In this document: one piece after another, positions 7,830 to 16,500 of the stretch
Position numbering within the stretch: the stretch's first letter is position 1
How the letters are laid out: every line of letters starts with the position of its first letter
Assembly (NCBI GenBank): GCA_016722375.1
Contig: JADKJG010000003.1
Span: 62,001-126,000, forward strand
DNA from: Bacteroidota bacterium
GTDB lineage: Bacteria > Bacteroidota > Bacteroidia > Chitinophagales > LD1
DNA: 64,000 bases
Direction: 5' to 3'
The notes under the pieces: model-generated
The model's database searches: none
Told to the model about the DNA's origin: nothing
What the model saw: the letters and a program-made list of their open reading frames with translations, nothing else
Position numbers and translations under genes: made by a program

Positions 7830-10800
7830 TACGATAGAAGGGTTCATGAACGTATATGTGCCTTATATTACCATCAGTATGCCTTCACCCCTTGGGGTGT
7901 TGAGCGATACTCCACACCTCTTCATTATGGAGCCTATAAGTGTTGGTGGAAGAGGAAATCTAATTGAATGGTCCGCAGACAGTGCCTTTACTGCATCCTA
8001 TACAGATACCTCTCCCACCTCTATTTCAGCTATAGTAAATCCGGGGGCTGATACGCTGATATGGCTGCGGGCAATAGATAGTGTTACTGGCTGTGTTTCT
8101 AAGGCAGCTACCATACAGATGATTGTCATGTCAACAGACACCTTGCCAGACCCTGTTTATGATACTATCATTACCCAATGCGTGGGGACCTCTGTTGAAA
8201 TTCCCATAGCCAATACACACGGCGGATATTTATACAGCCTGAGAATTGACACCACCGTGGTAGCCAGTTCTTTGGGAAATGATGACGTGCTGATCTTGAA
8301 CACGGGCGCTATTGACACAATGACTCTATTTAATATAATTGCTGCCGACACCACAAAAACCACCTATGAGATACTGGACTCTGCTATTCTGGTGATGGTA
8401 TTGGAGCCGGTGGACACCCCGATTTTTTATGAGGGAGATACTTTTGTTTATGCGTTGGACAGCTTGGTCTATATCGCCGTGGCGGAGAATGCCGTTTTCA
8501 CCAACTATAGTATTCTAAGCGGTGACGCAACTATTGACACCTTAACCGGCGTCGTGTTCCATCCCAATTCCGATTTTGTGGTGAGGGCTACTGCCACAGG
8601 TCTTACCGGCTGTGGTACGACCACGGCTGACCTGCAAGTCACAGTTACCAACATAGCCTCGCCTATTGCCCCCGAATCGCAATATGTAGTGGCAGATAGC
8701 TTTGAAGCTAAAACCGTCACCCTCAGTGCCGTGCAAGCAGGTGAGGGTGGCGATGAAATTGAATGGGCGGTGAATCTAGATTTTGACAACTCGACTATTG
8801 TTTCTTCTCCGGCTGATATCGGCTTAATGCTGGAGGCTGGTTCCGACTCCCTGATCTGGCTGCGGAGCAGGAACAGTACCACCGGGAAAGTGAGCAGGTC
8901 CTTGAGGAGGCAAAGGAAGAATGAGTACAAAGTTATGAGTGCGGGTATTTTGGATAAAACCCATTGGGAATATAATGCAGAACGTAGTGATGAGTTTACG
9001 TACGGAGATCTTGCGGAATTGCGCAATTCAGATAAATGGTTTTTCGGCATTTGCTTTGATGCTGGTTCCGCCTTACCAGTGGATTGCGATATCGAAAATT
9101 GTGCTACGCATTGGGTACTGGCAAAAAACGAATCCACAGGAAATTGGTATCAACAATCCGAGGACTACATAAATAATTACACCACTGAGACGGGAGACGG
9201 CGGAGAAGTAGATATATTAGATCCCGGTATTGCGGCATTTACCGCTACCAAGTTAGCCCTCCCCAAGACATCTCCCTACAATGCCACCACCTGCGCTTAT
9301 CCATTTGAAGCTCCTCTATCTTTCCATTACCAATCCGGAGGAGTGGTGGCTAAAAATTTTGTGGTGAATCTTAGTGAAACATCTCTCATGGAGTTGCGCT
9401 GCATTACACCAGCTGGCACCGGAGCATGGCCTTCATTTTGGACTTTTGGCGGTAGTTTTGAATTCGATATGTTTGAAAATTATAATGGTGCCTCAAAAAC
9501 TACTTCTAATGTTCATGACAATGATCGGCCAGAAGGTCAGAGGGGCTGTCAATATTCGACTTGGAAAAAAACGGACTGTGATTATTCACAGGACTGGCAT
9601 ACTTACTCTATTCTGATCAATACAGAGGAGATAATATTTTTTGTGGATGGCAAAGAAACCCGTTCTATAGACCGAACGGTCAATCCATATCCTCAAAATA
9701 TGACAAATGGTAATAAAGGAATCCTCACCTTTGGCCTAGGAATTCAACAAGGCGCGGATGATGAGTCCTATCAGATGCTGGTGGATTACTTTCGTTATTA
9801 TACTCCGAAGGCAAACACCGGAAGCGAATGTAATATCCCGAAACGAAGCCTGCAAAATTTAGATGTTTGCACTGCGAAAACACTTGAAAATACTCGCTAC
9901 TCATCTACCCTTTCACACCATTACCCTGCACCAGTTGTTAACAGCTTTATTCACGTTACCAGAGATATCACCGGTGCCAATTTGGGGGTTATTTCATCCG
10001 GCTCAAACACCAAAGTGTTTTTTAATAGCTATACCCTGTGTGGCATCGCCACACAATATTCGAATGGGCTTTGGACAGAATCAGCCATTCTGCCGGTCGA
10101 GTTTTTCAAAGTATGGCTTCCTTTTCATGGTAAAGTCAACATTCCCTTACCTCGTTTCCCGGATGTGAAAAATTACATCACGCCAGTGACCGAAAAGCTG
10201 GTTTATTACCAAAGTTTGGGTAACCGGCTTCAATATTACAGCTATAATAGCTTCTGGGGATTGTGGGAAAAGCGGATTCCGCTGATAGCAGGTAAAAAAA
10301 ACAGACCGATTCCAGCCAACTGTGCTGGCTACCTGAATACAGATTTTGCGGGTAGGATATGGTATAAAGGAACCGACAAAAAAATATGGTGTTGGAATCC
10401 CCTTTTGAAGGAGCATACCAGCTTGAACCATACTAGCCTCGTAGAGGGATCTATGGTGATGCATACTTGTGGCTGCCTCACTTATTATTGCGACAACCAA
10501 CATAACCTCAGGCAAATGCAATGGCACAATGGAACGTGGACTTCATCTGCCAATCCGGTGGTTGACATCTGGGAAATACCGCTACACGGCACTATTCCGC
10601 AACATGTTAATATTTTGGGTGATTTGCTGATAGACGAAGCAGAAGGCCGGTCGCGGGTTTACTTTATAGGTAGCAACCACGCAGTTTATTATTATTCATG
10701 GATAACTCAAGAAACCGTAAAATTAAAATTCAGTTCTGTACAGGATGCCAATAACAATGAGACACGATGCGAGCTCTATCACAATGCCGCATCGCAATTA

Positions 10801-11460
10801 ACTTTAAGCCCCGATGGAAATATGATATACTACCGCGGTACGGATGATAAAATTTGGTATTATTTCAGTGATCGTGAAGACTCTAAAATACTTATTGATA
10901 ACGATGAACTGCTTCTTGTTGCCCGTGAGAACTGGAATAAAACCCCCATGGATTATTCATCATCCATTATGGGGCCGATGGCTTTTAAGCCGGGTCCTTT
11001 TGGAGATTTATATTATGCCGGTCAACGGAATAAATTACATGTGGTGAAATGGGTGTCTGCTGATATCCCAGCTCCTTGCCCAGAAAGCGACGGCTGGCAA
11101 ATTGCTTCATACAAAACGGATAATAGCAATGGCACAGATATGCCAGAAGTTAAAGATTCCCATGATTCATCACGTGCGGCACTAGATACAAGCAATGTTA
11201 TTAGTGTAAAAGTTTACCCTAACCCATCTCATGATGTTTTTTTTATTGAAATAGCCGGGGTTGAATCTGGTTCTTTCATAGATATTCAAATTGAAACCCC
11301 TGCCGGGAAGGCAGTTTTTGAAAGCAGGCAAAGAATAGCTGCCGGTTCAAAATATCACCACTTGAGATGGGATGCTGATAATGTGCCCTTAGGTTTGTAT
11401 CTTTATAAAATATATTCCGGCAAAGGTCAGGTGTCTTACGGAAAGATCATTAAAATGTAG
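7750..11460 (+). CDS. C-terminal piece of the giant protein: Ig-like domains, GH16-like domain, propeller, T9SS sorting domain
   Basis: After more Ig-like repeats (residues about 1-380) comes a GH16-like jelly-roll. It has a SDEF segment, GAWPSFWTFGG, the catalytic-type motif E-F-D-M-F-E at 9460-9477 (both glutamates and the aspartate present) and the late strand HTYSILINTEEIIFFVDG. GH16 enzymes cut beta-1,3/1,4 glucans and galactans; the substrate here is unknown. Residues about 810-1100 hold repeats such as AGRIWYKGTDKKIWCW and MIYYRGTDDKIWYY, suggesting a lectin-like beta-propeller. The end is a T9SS type A sorting domain (VKVYPNPSHDVFF ... GLYLYKIYSGKGQ). The first codon is a frameshift artefact. 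The complete product would be about 2,000 residues, secreted and probably surface-anchored. Confidence 0.8.
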   Translation: MTLPADVSQVTSSFTVKATCFGLLGCDTIEGFMNVYVPYITISMPSPLGVLSDTPHLFIMEPISVGGRGNLIEWSADSAFTASYTDTSPTSISAIVNPGADTLIWLRAIDSVTGCVSKAATIQMIVMSTDTLPDPVYDTIITQCVGTSVEIPIANTHGGYLYSLRIDTTVVASSLGNDDVLILNTGAIDTMTLFNIIAADTTKTTYEILDSAILVMVLEPVDTPIFYEGDTFVYALDSLVYIAVAENAVFTNYSILSGDATIDTLTGVVFHPNSDFVVRATATGLTGCGTTTADLQVTVTNIASPIAPESQYVVADSFEAKTVTLSAVQAGEGGDEIEWAVNLDFDNSTIVSSPADIGLMLEAGSDSLIWLRSRNSTTGKVSRSLRRQRKNEYKVMSAGILDKTHWEYNAERSDEFTYGDLAELRNSDKWFFGICFDAGSALPVDCDIENCATHWVLAKNESTGNWYQQSEDYINNYTTETGDGGEVDILDPGIAAFTATKLALPKTSPYNATTCAYPFEAPLSFHYQSGGVVAKNFVVNLSETSLMELRCITPAGTGAWPSFWTFGGSFEFDMFENYNGASKTTSNVHDNDRPEGQRGCQYSTWKKTDCDYSQDWHTYSILINTEEIIFFVDGKETRSIDRTVNPYPQNMTNGNKGILTFGLGIQQGADDESYQMLVDYFRYYTPKANTGSECNIPKRSLQNLDVCTAKTLENTRYSSTLSHHYPAPVVNSFIHVTRDITGANLGVISSGSNTKVFFNSYTLCGIATQYSNGLWTESAILPVEFFKVWLPFHGKVNIPLPRFPDVKNYITPVTEKLVYYQSLGNRLQYYSYNSFWGLWEKRIPLIAGKKNRPIPANCAGYLNTDFAGRIWYKGTDKKIWCWNPLLKEHTSLNHTSLVEGSMVMHTCGCLTYYCDNQHNLRQMQWHNGTWTSSANPVVDIWEIPLHGTIPQHVNILGDLLIDEAEGRSRVYFIGSNHAVYYYSWITQETVKLKFSSVQDANNNETRCELYHNAASQLTLSPDGNMIYYRGTDDKIWYYFSDREDSKILIDNDELLLVARENWNKTPMDYSSSIMGPMAFKPGPFGDLYYAGQRNKLHVVKWVSADIPAPCPESDGWQIASYKTDNSNGTDMPEVKDSHDSSRAALDTSNVISVKVYPNPSHDVFFIEIAGVESGSFIDIQIETPAGKAVFESRQRIAAGSKYHHLRWDADNVPLGLYLYKIYSGKGQVSYGKIIKM

Positions 11461-11462
11461 CT

Positions 11463-13130
11463 ATGAAGTTCTTTATCATATTCACTGTATGTTTAGTTGG
11501 GTCATTGACAGGCCTCTCCCAATATACCTTCATCAAACAATGGGATAAGCGGTACGGAGGCTTTGAGCGTGATAGAGCAAAGGTAATATTACAGACGCGG
11601 AATAGCGGATATCTAATTGGTGGCTATTCAGAATCTTCTTTAAGTGGCGATAAAACAGAAGATTCCCGGGGCGGGTATGATTACTGGCTGGTCAAGATGG
11701 ATTCCAACGGCACCAAAGAATGGGATAAACGCTTTGGTACTACGGGCTTTGATGTCTTTGAAACTATGGTAGAAACAAAAGATGGGGGTTTCCTCTTAGG
11801 TGGCTATAATGGAGGTGCTTTAAACGGAGATAATACCCAAGCCGGAAAAGGCGGCACTGATTATTGGATTGTGAAAGTAAGTGCCGGAGGCATCAAAGAA
11901 TGGGATAAGCGATACGGGGGTAGTAGGGATGACGACCCTAAAACAATTATCTGCACTAATGACGGAGGGTACCTCATTGGCGGAGGCTCTACATCAGGTG
12001 TAAGCGGCGACCGTACCTGGCCCAACTGGAACACCTGGTTTGTACCCACTTATGACTATTGGATAGTGAAAACCGATTCGCTGGGTAATTATGAGTGGGA
12101 TCGGGCTTATGGGGGTAATAAAGATGATATGCTTCGGTCGGTAATCCAAACCGTGGACGGAGGATATTTATTAGCAGGATATTCCAGTTCTGACAGCAGC
12201 GGCGACCGGACACAGCCCAATTGGAACCCCAACCCGAGCAATTCACAACAACCTGACGGCTGGATAGTCAAAATAGATTCCGTAGGGAATAAGCAATGGG
12301 ATAAGCGATTTGGAACGACGCGCTCAGATTATCTTTATTTTAATTTTAATACTGAAGAGGGGGGCTACATAATGGGTGGACGAGGCGAGGGTGGAATTGA
12401 GGGTGAGAAGGAAATAATAAAAGGTAGTTTTTGGCTTATTAAGATTGGACTAACCGGCATTAAGGAATGGGAAGCAGGGTTTAGTGCTGGTGCCGATTTT
12501 ACCGATATGTCTAAAACTTCTGATGACGGATATCTTATATCTGGCAATGCTACATCAGCCGTGATAATCAAGGATAGTAGCTCATTCGATAAAACGGAAA
12601 GTAATTTAGGTCTTCATCAGTCCTGGATATTAAAACTTGACTCCCAGGGTAAGAAGCAATGGGATAAAACTATTTTTTCTTTAGGGGATGACCAGGGATG
12701 CTATGCCGTTCAAACTACAGATGGTTGTTATGCGATGGCCAACTCCACAAACGGAGACATTGGCGGTTATCAAAGCCACCCCAATCGCGATACTATCGTA
12801 ACTTGGAATTCTTACGATTACTGGGTGCTGAAATTTTGCATGGAACCATTTAATGCAGTAGATGATTTGAATAAGGAGGATGTAAAAGTATTGGTGTATC
12901 CTAATCCATTTACATCGGATGTTTCTATTGCAATAACAAAAGAAGGTATCAGCGAAGCCACGTTTACAATCAGCAACGCGAAGGGGCAGGTAATCTATAA
13001 TAGAAAGGAAACTAACCTGGGCAGCGGTTATACTAAGAACCTTGATTTAGCACCGTTACCTAATGGAGTTTACTTTATTGAGGTCATTATGAATGGAGAA
13101 AGGGTGGTGAGGCAGGTGGTGAAGGAATAG
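11463..13130 (+). CDS. secreted T9SS protein with WDKRYGG repeats
   Basis: A 555-residue protein starting two bases after the stop of the GH16-like gene, so probably translated from the same mRNA. It has a signal peptide (MKFFIIFTVCLVGSLTGLSQ) and five or six repeats of about 70-90 residues containing W-D-K-R-[YF]-G, D-G-G-[YF]-L-[IL]-[GA]-G and D-[YG]-W-[IL]-V-K. It ends in a T9SS type A sorting domain (VKVLVYPNPFTSDVS ... LPNGVYFIEV). The repeats look like blades of a beta-propeller. No catalytic residues are recognised. It may be a surface adhesin or a partner of the upstream protein. Confidence 0.88.
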   Translation: MKFFIIFTVCLVGSLTGLSQYTFIKQWDKRYGGFERDRAKVILQTRNSGYLIGGYSESSLSGDKTEDSRGGYDYWLVKMDSNGTKEWDKRFGTTGFDVFETMVETKDGGFLLGGYNGGALNGDNTQAGKGGTDYWIVKVSAGGIKEWDKRYGGSRDDDPKTIICTNDGGYLIGGGSTSGVSGDRTWPNWNTWFVPTYDYWIVKTDSLGNYEWDRAYGGNKDDMLRSVIQTVDGGYLLAGYSSSDSSGDRTQPNWNPNPSNSQQPDGWIVKIDSVGNKQWDKRFGTTRSDYLYFNFNTEEGGYIMGGRGEGGIEGEKEIIKGSFWLIKIGLTGIKEWEAGFSAGADFTDMSKTSDDGYLISGNATSAVIIKDSSSFDKTESNLGLHQSWILKLDSQGKKQWDKTIFSLGDDQGCYAVQTTDGCYAMANSTNGDIGGYQSHPNRDTIVTWNSYDYWVLKFCMEPFNAVDDLNKEDVKVLVYPNPFTSDVSIAITKEGISEATFTISNAKGQVIYNRKETNLGSGYTKNLDLAPLPNGVYFIEVIMNGERVVRQVVKE

Positions 13131-13182
13131 CTTTTTCGAGAGTATGTTTCGGTTTAACATCCACAAAACATCGGATTTATTC

Positions 13183-13217
13183 CCCTGTTGATAATTTCTA
13201 TTGCCCTACCTGCCAAG
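13183..13217 (+). repeat. short partial copy of the 14.3/61.9-kb dispersed repeat
   Basis: The segment around TTGATAATTTCTATTGCCC resembles the first 30-35 bases of the longer repeats at 14268 and 61994 (TGTGGATAATTTTTAT[TC]GCC). It lies before the RhuM-Fic gene, so that gene is flanked by similar direct motifs at 13183 and 14268. Confidence 0.5.
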
Positions 13218-13276
13218 GGTCATAAACCTCAAAACATTAAAAGCACTAAATATGCAGCCATTCCAATCAGGACGAA

Positions 13277-13999
13277 ATGAATCAGATAGAGATATACGAA
13301 ACGCCAGATAATCAAACACATGTGGAGGTGCGGTTTGAAGAAGAGACGGTTTGGTTAACGCAAAAGGAAATTGCGGTGGTATTTGGCACCGAAGTTCCAG
13401 CAGTGAATAAACACATCAAAAATATTATTAGCGATAGGGAATTAAACAAAGCAACTATTTCCAAAATGGAAATAGTTCAAAAAGAGGGCAAGCGAATGGT
13501 AGCCCGAAATGTTGAGGTATATAATCTTGACATGATTATATCTGTAGGCTATAGAATTAATTCACAAAGAGCTACCCAATTTAGGGTTTGGGCAACCCAA
13601 CGGTTAAAAGATTATTTGGTGAATGGCTACGCCATCAACAAAAAACGCTTAGAGGAACTGGGCAAAATGGTTCAACTCATTGAAAAATCGGGCAAAACCG
13701 AAACGCTGCAATTGCAGGAAGCCAAAGGATTGCTCGAAATCCTGAGCCATTACACTAGAAGTTTTGTGCTACTCAATCAGTATGACAGCCACAAGCTCCA
13801 ACCCGGCAAGTTGAACGAAACTATTACTTATGAGATAGAATATTCGGAAGCCAAAAATGCAGTAGCTGAGTTGAAAACAATTGATGGCGAAAAAAGGAGG
13901 CAACGGTTCTATTCGGTAACGAAAAAGATGAAGGGTTTAAAAGCTCTCTGGGTAATATCGTACAAACCTTCGGAGGACAGTATCTATATCCGAGCATAG
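13277..13999 (+). CDS. RhuM-family N-terminal part of a RhuM-Fic fusion, frameshifted
   Basis: The N-terminal 200 residues match the RhuM ('virulence protein') family: IEIYETPDNQTHVEVRFEEETVWLTQKEIA, NISDRELN-like ISDRELNKATISKM, and VEVYNLDMIISVGYRINSQRATQFRVWATQRLKDYLVNGY (in parts). The authentic sequence stops at the A6 run at 13890-13895. The last 30 or so residues before the stop are out of frame. Reading seven A's joins the frame to the Fic domain that follows. RhuM-Fic proteins are typical accessory genes of islands and are often toxin-like AMP transferases. The gene stands alone between T9SS genes and is flanked by copies of a dispersed repeat. Confidence 0.75.
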   Translation: MNQIEIYETPDNQTHVEVRFEEETVWLTQKEIAVVFGTEVPAVNKHIKNIISDRELNKATISKMEIVQKEGKRMVARNVEVYNLDMIISVGYRINSQRATQFRVWATQRLKDYLVNGYAINKKRLEELGKMVQLIEKSGKTETLQLQEAKGLLEILSHYTRSFVLLNQYDSHKLQPGKLNETITYEIEYSEAKNAVAELKTIDGEKRRQRFYSVTKKMKGLKALWVISYKPSEDSIYIRA

Positions 14000-14250
14000 A
14001 AGAGCAGGCGGCTCACTTGTTGTACTTTGTTATCAAGAACCACTCTTTCAATGATGGCAATAAGCGGATAGGTGCGTTTTTATTTGTTTGGTTTTTGGAG
14101 AAAAATAAACATCGCTTCAAAAGCAATGGGGAGTTAAAAATCAATGATACCGGACTTACAGCCATCGCACTTCTAGTGGCACAAAGCAGTCCTGAAGATA
14201 AGGAAATCATCGTCCAGTTGATTATTGCTTTGATTGCAGACAGCAGATAA
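13891..14250 (+). pseudogene. Fic domain, C-terminal part of the RhuM-Fic fusion
   Basis: Continuation of the preceding gene in a different frame (LFGNEKDEGFKSSLGNIV, then FGGQYLYPSIEEQAAHLLYF). It contains the Fic catalytic motif H-S-F-N-D-G-N-K-R, in which His is the general base and the Gly/Asn/Lys/Arg loop binds nucleotide. It has no start codon of its own that fits. All Fic residues look intact, so one added base in the upstream A run would give a full protein of about 325 residues. I cannot tell a sequencing error from a genuine disruption. Confidence 0.75.
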
Positions 14251-14338
14251 AAGCCCTTTTTATCCTCTGTGGATAATTTTTATTGCCTTACGAATCAGGC
14301 CTTTACAACGACAATTGGATTTATTTTTCATTCGGCTA

Positions 14339-14369
14339 TTGACTTTAGTGTTTTTAGCCATTATATTTG
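14339..14369 (+). promoter_or_regulatory. promoter inside dispersed repeat copy 1
   Basis: TTGAC at 14339-14343 followed after 18 bases by TATATTTG at 14362-14369, a full match to the Bacteroidota -33/-7 promoter. Both elements are conserved in the copy at 61.9 kb although the spacer sequence differs. Confidence 0.65.
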
Positions 14370-14373
14370 CATC

Positions 14374-14466
14374 GTCTTTTAGTTCAGAACACCCATAAAA
14401 AGGCTCGGAACGAAAAAGACAAACCCACCGAAAGGCGGGTGAAGCAAACCGCCGCCTCCCGGTAAA
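14374..14466 (+). ncRNA. candidate structured small RNA, copy 1
   Basis: The transcript expected from the promoter just upstream begins with a long hairpin. GTCTTTT-A-GTTC (14374-14385) pairs with GAAC-G-AAAAGAC (14408-14420), closing a loop that contains ACCCATAAAAAGGCTC. It is followed by ACCCACC-GAAA-GGCGGGT (GAAA tetraloop) and ACCG...CGGT. In the second copy one A of the 3' arm is G, which still pairs with U. No known family is recognised. There is no open reading frame and it points toward the 3' end of a convergent T9SS gene. Confidence 0.5.
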
Positions 14467-14591
14467 ATAGTCGGGACAGGCTATGCGGGTCACGCATACA
14501 GCGGTCCAGAAAACTGTAGAGCTACTTTGAAATAGTAATCAAGCAACGATTTATAGCCCACGATCAGTAGGGGTGCCTCTGCCCGAAGGAA

Positions 14592-15614
14592 TTATCTCCC
14601 TACTATCACTTTTCTGGTGAAGCTATGCTCCTTTCCATCAACAGAAATGAAGTAAATACCCGGCGATAAACCACCAATGCTGAGTACCGGTTCTTCTTTT
14701 CCGGTAACAGGCAAAGTAGCAATACGAGTTCCTGATGTAGAACTAAGGACCAGATTTTCAGTTCCTTCCGGAATGTTTTGAAAACGCCACACCCCATCAG
14801 AAGGATTGGGATAGACTTCAAAAGCAGGTGTATTATCTTCTGATAGTTGTAGCCCCGAAATAATCGAAGGGCTACAAGCTTCCGCACCAAAAACATTCGA
14901 ATAGTTTGATGCCCAGAAAACAACATTACAGCCTTGGTTATTATCCAATACTTCATAGTCACTATCAGTGATCAAATTTTGTCGGTCGGCACTAAGTACT
15001 TTCCTATTACCGGGCCAAGTTCTTGAACCGTCCGGACGAATGCGCTGAATGGCCAAGACGGAGCTTTCCAATCCTTGCCAAACGTTGACTATAGAGCCGC
15101 TGTCGCTGACTGCCAGTTTAGGAAATCCATAAACTCCGCTAGAGGTATCCACCATCATTCCCGAAGCAATGAGCTGTTTATTACCCGATGAATCCAATTT
15201 TTGGATCATGCTGAAATATGTTGGAAGTTTTCTTGACTCCACCCAGGTAACATAAAGGGTGTCGCCCACCAACTTGGCGGAAGAATGTTGCGGAAAGTAT
15301 TGCGACGTGTCAGACATGCGTACCCTGAGGTTTGACCACGCAAAGGCTCCTTGTGCGGTAACCTTTGTAGCCACTACGTTCGAACTCGAATTGTCCCAGA
15401 CGACATAAAGATTCCCTCGCGCATCGGGCTGCATAGTGATATTACCCGAAAACCCGTTGAGCGTACCCCCTGAAGTAATATCAAGAGGATTGACCCACAT
15501 CATATTTCCTTGCAAATCAAAACGCTGTATATACATGGTAGATCCCACACCATTTCCTTTCGACAAGGCAAAAACCATTTTGATTATCCGTCTGCGAGCG
15601 ATAGTCATAACCAT
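14592..15614 (-). CDS. C-terminal piece of a secreted T9SS protein (frameshifted)
   Basis: Contains beta-strand repeats in the style of secreted propellers (MYIQRFDLQGNMMWVNPLD, AIQRIRPDGSRTWPGNRKV) and a T9SS type A sorting domain at the C-terminus (FEVYPNPSDGVWRFQNIPEG ... GLSPGIYFISVDGKEHSF). The apparent N-terminus (MVMTIARRRIIKM) is out-of-frame sequence; true coding begins near VFALSKGNG. It continues the upstream piece 15517-16221 after a single-base difference in the A5/T5 run at 15570-15574. The whole protein would be about 535 residues. Confidence 0.78.
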   Translation of the reverse strand: MVMTIARRRIIKMVFALSKGNGVGSTMYIQRFDLQGNMMWVNPLDITSGGTLNGFSGNITMQPDARGNLYVVWDNSSSNVVATKVTAQGAFAWSNLRVRMSDTSQYFPQHSSAKLVGDTLYVTWVESRKLPTYFSMIQKLDSSGNKQLIASGMMVDTSSGVYGFPKLAVSDSGSIVNVWQGLESSVLAIQRIRPDGSRTWPGNRKVLSADRQNLITDSDYEVLDNNQGCNVVFWASNYSNVFGAEACSPSIISGLQLSEDNTPAFEVYPNPSDGVWRFQNIPEGTENLVLSSTSGTRIATLPVTGKEEPVLSIGGLSPGIYFISVDGKEHSFTRKVIVGR

Positions 15615-16221
15615 AAAGTGTTTGGGTTTTTGAAAGTGCCGGCCATCGAAGATTGCCGTTAAAATCTATGCGGTTGTACGTTAAGCCACTTGAGCCGCCA
15701 GTATATGTGTAAGAGTGCACAATAAAAGCACCCGAATCATTCGGAAAAATATTGAACCCGGGCAGATCCATATAGAGAAATCCATTTCCACTATAGGCTA
15801 CTGTTGTTGGCTGTGCCCACAGATCGCTGCCCGCACTACTAATATATTTGCAGAACACCGTATCGTGTGCATTTGTAAAACCTTGTTGAAACCAACTAAG
15901 CAGCACGCCCGACTGCCAGGCCGCCACCCGATAGCCCGTGGTGTTCCGACCGGTGTCAGTTAGTACCTTCCCGTCAGCCGCCCATTGTGCCAGTCCATCC
16001 TGATCCAAATGTTGCGCATACACCTGTTTTTTGCCTGCATCAAGTCGGTTATCCAACCAAAAAACAAAATATCCGCCGCTACCGTCGTCAAGCACCTGAA
16101 TATTAGTTTGATTTCCCGTTGCATTGCATAGAGCCATTGGATGCAAATTGTCTGAACTGAATTGTGCACGACTATTCAACACCACCATTGTCAGCACAAG
16201 AAAAGCGTAAATGTTTTTCAT
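15517..16221 (-). CDS. N-terminal piece of the same secreted T9SS protein (frameshifted)
   Basis: Starts with a signal peptide (MKNIYAFLVLTMVVLNSRA) and repeats such as DDGSGGYFVFWLDNRLDAGKKQVYAQ and HLDQDGLAQWAADGKVL, which resemble those in the C-terminal piece. Authentic sequence ends at SQTDNQNGF. Removing one T from the T5 run (15570-15574 on the plus strand) joins it to FALSKGNGVGS in the next frame. The remaining residues to the stop (CLVERKWCGIYHVYTAF) are spurious. Confidence 0.75.
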   Translation of the reverse strand: MKNIYAFLVLTMVVLNSRAQFSSDNLHPMALCNATGNQTNIQVLDDGSGGYFVFWLDNRLDAGKKQVYAQHLDQDGLAQWAADGKVLTDTGRNTTGYRVAAWQSGVLLSWFQQGFTNAHDTVFCKYISSAGSDLWAQPTTVAYSGNGFLYMDLPGFNIFPNDSGAFIVHSYTYTGGSSGLTYNRIDFNGNLRWPALSKTQTLYGYDYRSQTDNQNGFCLVERKWCGIYHVYTAF

Positions 16222-16474
16222 AATAAATGTTTTTTAGGTAAGGTAAAATTAGAAATTCCGTAGGAATAACTGTCTGGCTTTTCTACTTGGGCGAACCATA
16301 TCGTCTTGAACGGCTGGGGCGGCGTACCAAACCTATAAAAGTTCACTGTGCATCAATATAGCTTTATCTCTTCGCGAATTGCCTATGCTATTAACCGGAA
16401 GATTGTGCGGACTTTTTGAATTGGGAGCATTTATGTTTCGGACTCTTTTTTATCGGGAATCCAATTTCAAAAAC

Positions 16475-16482
16475 TACTTTTG
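16475..16482 (+). promoter_or_regulatory. -7 box (TACTTTTG) of purH
   Basis: TACTTTTG fits TAnnTTTG and lies 18 bases before the ATG at 16501. It also shows that the in-frame TTG at 16480 belongs to the promoter and is not the start. The intergenic region 16222-16474 otherwise shows no gene. Confidence 0.55.
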
Positions 16483-16500
16483 CGCGCAAATTCCCTCCCC

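Larger units (their letters stand above)
14268..14466 (+). repeat. dispersed repeat, copy 1 (promoter plus hairpin RNA)
   Basis: About 190 bp matching the reverse complement of 61815-61994. It starts with TGTGGATAATTTTTATTGCC, carries a promoter (14339-14369), then a strongly conserved block of about 50 bases (14370-14420) and ends at CCGCCGCCTCCCGGTAAAA. The outer parts are diverged while the promoter and the hairpin block are nearly identical, as expected if the transcript is functional. Confidence 0.75.

Noticed and set aside
16480..16500. TTG at 16480 as purH start
   Set aside because: The codon is the end of the -7 box TACTTTTG; ATG 16501 gives the normal N-terminus.
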